Origin: Brooklawnia cerclae
GTDB taxonomy: Bacteria; Actinomycetota; Actinomycetes; Propionibacteriales; Propionibacteriaceae
NCBI RefSeq assembly: GCF_011758645.1
Contig: NZ_JAAMOZ010000001.1
Span: 1,984,001 to 2,048,000, forward strand
Length of the DNA: 64,000 nucleotides
Reading direction: 5' to 3'
Shown: positions 62,420-64,000 of the stretch, in pieces
Position numbering within the stretch: the stretch's first letter is position 1
Layout: each line of letters opens with the position of its first letter
Made by a program: the position numbers and the translations under genes
Notes under the pieces: generated by a model
The model's database searches: none
The model's input: the letters and a program-made list of their open reading frames with translations, nothing else
Told to the model about the DNA's origin: nothing

Positions 62420-63850
62420 TCAGATCTCCATCGGGTCTTCAGGATCCACGTCAGCGCGATACCCCACGGGATCGCCGACCACCACGTCCGGGCGCAGGCG
62501 CGTCCCGGTCGGCAGCAACCTGGCACGCACCTCGCCGGCCAGGTACACCGACCCGATCACCAGGACGACCGATTCCGGCCCCGACTGTTCCGCGATCCCC
62601 ATGGCGATGTCGACGGCTTCCTCACTCGTGGGAGCCTGCCGCACCCGCGAGGCCCCGAACACGCCGGTGGCGAGTTCGGCGAGATCGTCCACCGGCATCG
62701 CCCGCGGCATGTCCGGGATGCCCGTGACGACGATGGTGTCCAGTTCGTCGGCCAGCAGTTCGAGCACCTCCGACACCGCCTTGTCGCCCATCATCGCGAC
62801 CACGCCGATCAGCGGCTCAGCGGTGAACCCGTCCCGCAGGCCGGCCAGTGTGGCGCGCACCCCGTGCGGGTTGTGGGCCGTGTCGAGCACGACGGTGGGG
62901 TCGTCGTGGACGACCTCCAGCCGAGCCGGCGCGACGACGCTGTCGAACCCCGCCTCGATGATCTTCGGGTCGAGCCCGGTGCCCCCACGAAGCGCCTCGA
63001 CCGCCGCGACCGCGAGCACCGCGTTGTGGGCCATGTGTGCCCCGAGCAGCGGAAGGAACAGATCGCCGACCGGCCCTCCGGCCGTCTCGATGCGCAGCAG
63101 TTGCCCGCCCACGGCGGGCTGCCGGTCGAGCAGGGCGAAGTCGATGCCCTCGCGCACCATCGGTGCGCCCACCTGTGTGCAGCGCTCCATCAGCACCTGG
63201 GCCGCGTCGGCGCTCTGGCCTGCCATGACGGCGATCCCGCCGGGCTTGATGATCCCCGATTTCTCGGTGGCGATCTCGGCGACGGTGTTGCCGAGCAGGT
63301 GCATGTGATCGAGGGCGACCGGGCACACCACCGCCACCGCCGCGTCCGCGACGCTCGTCGCGTCCCAGGTGCCGCCCATGCCGACCTCCACCACGGCCAC
63401 GTCGACGGGCGCGTCCGCGAACGCCGCGTAAGCCATGCCGGTGATGACCTCGAAGAAGGTCATGGGCACCCCGCCGAGGCGCTGCGCGTCCACCATCTCG
63501 ACCATCGGCGAGATCTGCGACCACAGTTCGTCGAAGTACTCGGCGCTGATCGGCTCGCCGTCGATGCAGACGCGCTCGGTGGCGTCCACCAGGTGCGGGG
63601 ACGAGAACCGACCCGTCCGCAGACCCATCGCCCGCAGCAGCGCATCGATCATGATCGCGGTACTGCCCTTGCCGTTGGTCCCCGTGATCTGGATCACCGG
63701 ACACGCGCGCTGCGGATCGCCGAGAAGATCGCACAATGCCGCGATCCGCTCCAGGGAGGGCTGCGGATGGTGCTCCGGCCAGCGCGCGATGAGGGACGCC
63801 ACCAGTTCGGCGTGTCCCGGTGCCGCAGTCGGACTGGGTGTGTTCGTCAC
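62420..63850 (-). CDS. folC: Folylpolyglutamate synthase / dihydrofolate synthase
   Basis: 476 residues from (GTG) TNTPSPTAAPGHAELVASLI. P-loop VIQITGTNGKGSTAIMIDAL, FSSPHLVDATERVCIDGEPI, EVGMGGTWDATSVAD, ALDHMHLLGNTVAEIATEKS, DTAHNPHGVRATLAGL. It adds glutamate to folates. Unlike most loci, it is not followed directly by ndk but separated by a repeat cluster. The frame is open upstream to 63949, but the GTG at 63850 starts the conserved part. Confidence 0.95.
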   Translation of the reverse strand: MTNTPSPTAAPGHAELVASLIARWPEHHPQPSLERIAALCDLLGDPQRACPVIQITGTNGKGSTAIMIDALLRAMGLRTGRFSSPHLVDATERVCIDGEPISAEYFDELWSQISPMVEMVDAQRLGGVPMTFFEVITGMAYAAFADAPVDVAVVEVGMGGTWDATSVADAAVAVVCPVALDHMHLLGNTVAEIATEKSGIIKPGGIAVMAGQSADAAQVLMERCTQVGAPMVREGIDFALLDRQPAVGGQLLRIETAGGPVGDLFLPLLGAHMAHNAVLAVAAVEALRGGTGLDPKIIEAGFDSVVAPARLEVVHDDPTVVLDTAHNPHGVRATLAGLRDGFTAEPLIGVVAMMGDKAVSEVLELLADELDTIVVTGIPDMPRAMPVDDLAELATGVFGASRVRQAPTSEEAVDIAMGIAEQSGPESVVLVIGSVYLAGEVRARLLPTGTRLRPDVVVGDPVGYRADVDPEDPMEI

Positions 63851-63919
63851 AATCGGCCAGCCTACCTGCGCCGTCTCTGGTCCAGCCCGGCTCACAGCGG
63901 GGTTCGTTATGATGACCGC

Positions 63920-64000
63920 GTGATCTCGTGGACGAGGACTGTGGCGCACGCCCGGGTCTCCCGCGACTGGCGCGACTGGGTCGGTCTGGCGGCCCGCCTC
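63920..64000 (+). CDS. Start of a probable DoxX/MauE-type membrane protein (partial, runs off window)
   Basis: 27 codons from GTG: ISWTRTVAHARVSRDWRDWV then GLAARL. This matches the N-terminus of MauE/DoxX-like redox membrane proteins that start with a short basic stretch and DWxGLxARLxLG. Divergent from folC with a 69-bp gap. The call depends on few residues. Confidence 0.45.
   Translation, partial: MISWTRTVAHARVSRDWRDWVGLAARL

Overview
The window is GC-rich DNA with densely packed genes and actinobacterial hallmarks: the rplU-rpmA-obg-proB-proA-nadD-rsfS order behind an RNase E/G with an N-terminal arginine-rich extension, the paired TIGR03936/TIGR03960 radical-SAM genes, ndk-folC, and intergenic TTCGAC-N2-GCTCA repeats. 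A member of the Propionibacteriales/Propionibacteriaceae is the best guess from content and gene order; no 16S gene is present to confirm it.

Layout. 1-7.4 kb: one very large secreted wall protein (about 18 tandem DUF5979-type repeats, then an LPATG sorting signal) cut in two by a complete ISL3-family insertion sequence (350-1773, 8-bp target duplication); precise excision would restore the frame. 7.5-14.3 kb: XRE regulator, Old Yellow Enzyme with divergent TetR gene, GNAT acetyltransferase, YitT membrane protein, HisC-type aminotransferase with divergent Lrp regulator. 14.3-15.6 kb: a tandem/dispersed repeat, a 23-codon hsdR-like stub and a LOG-family gene. 15.9-23.3 kb: a compact type I restriction-modification operon (hsdM, rhuM, hsdS, unknown gene, hsdR) with every junction overlapping and a 12-bp tandem repeat inside hsdS. 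23.6-28.95 kb: accessory island with a resolvase HTH remnant, a toxin-antitoxin pair, a two-gene membrane/FlgT-like pair, an immunity-like protein, a SAM methyltransferase, and a mobile-element relic ending in a ParB-recombinase chimera against tRNA-Ala(GGC).

29.3-43.1 kb is the most unusual region: NifB, NifH and a NifX-like protein together with a divergent cysteine-synthase homologue, a glutathionyl-hydroquinone-reductase-type transferase, a ketopantoate-reductase/hydrolase fusion, a complete glutathione/dipeptide-type ABC importer and an Ldh-type dehydrogenase. No nifD, nifK, nifE or nifN is present. I infer an uptake and reductive (perhaps sulfur or nitrogen) metabolism locus using a nitrogenase-like cofactor, with the catalytic partner elsewhere; this is inference, not shown by the sequence.

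43.5-64 kb is mostly conserved core: histidine phosphatase-rsfS-nadD-proA-PQ-loop protein-proB-obg, then (interrupting the usual rpmA-obg neighbourhood on the opposite strand) a TauE/SafE permease and a zinc alcohol dehydrogenase, rpmA, rplU, RNase E/G, the two radical-SAM-associated genes separated by an MFS transporter, a CPBP membrane protease, ndk, folC and the first codons of a probable DoxX/MauE-type membrane protein.
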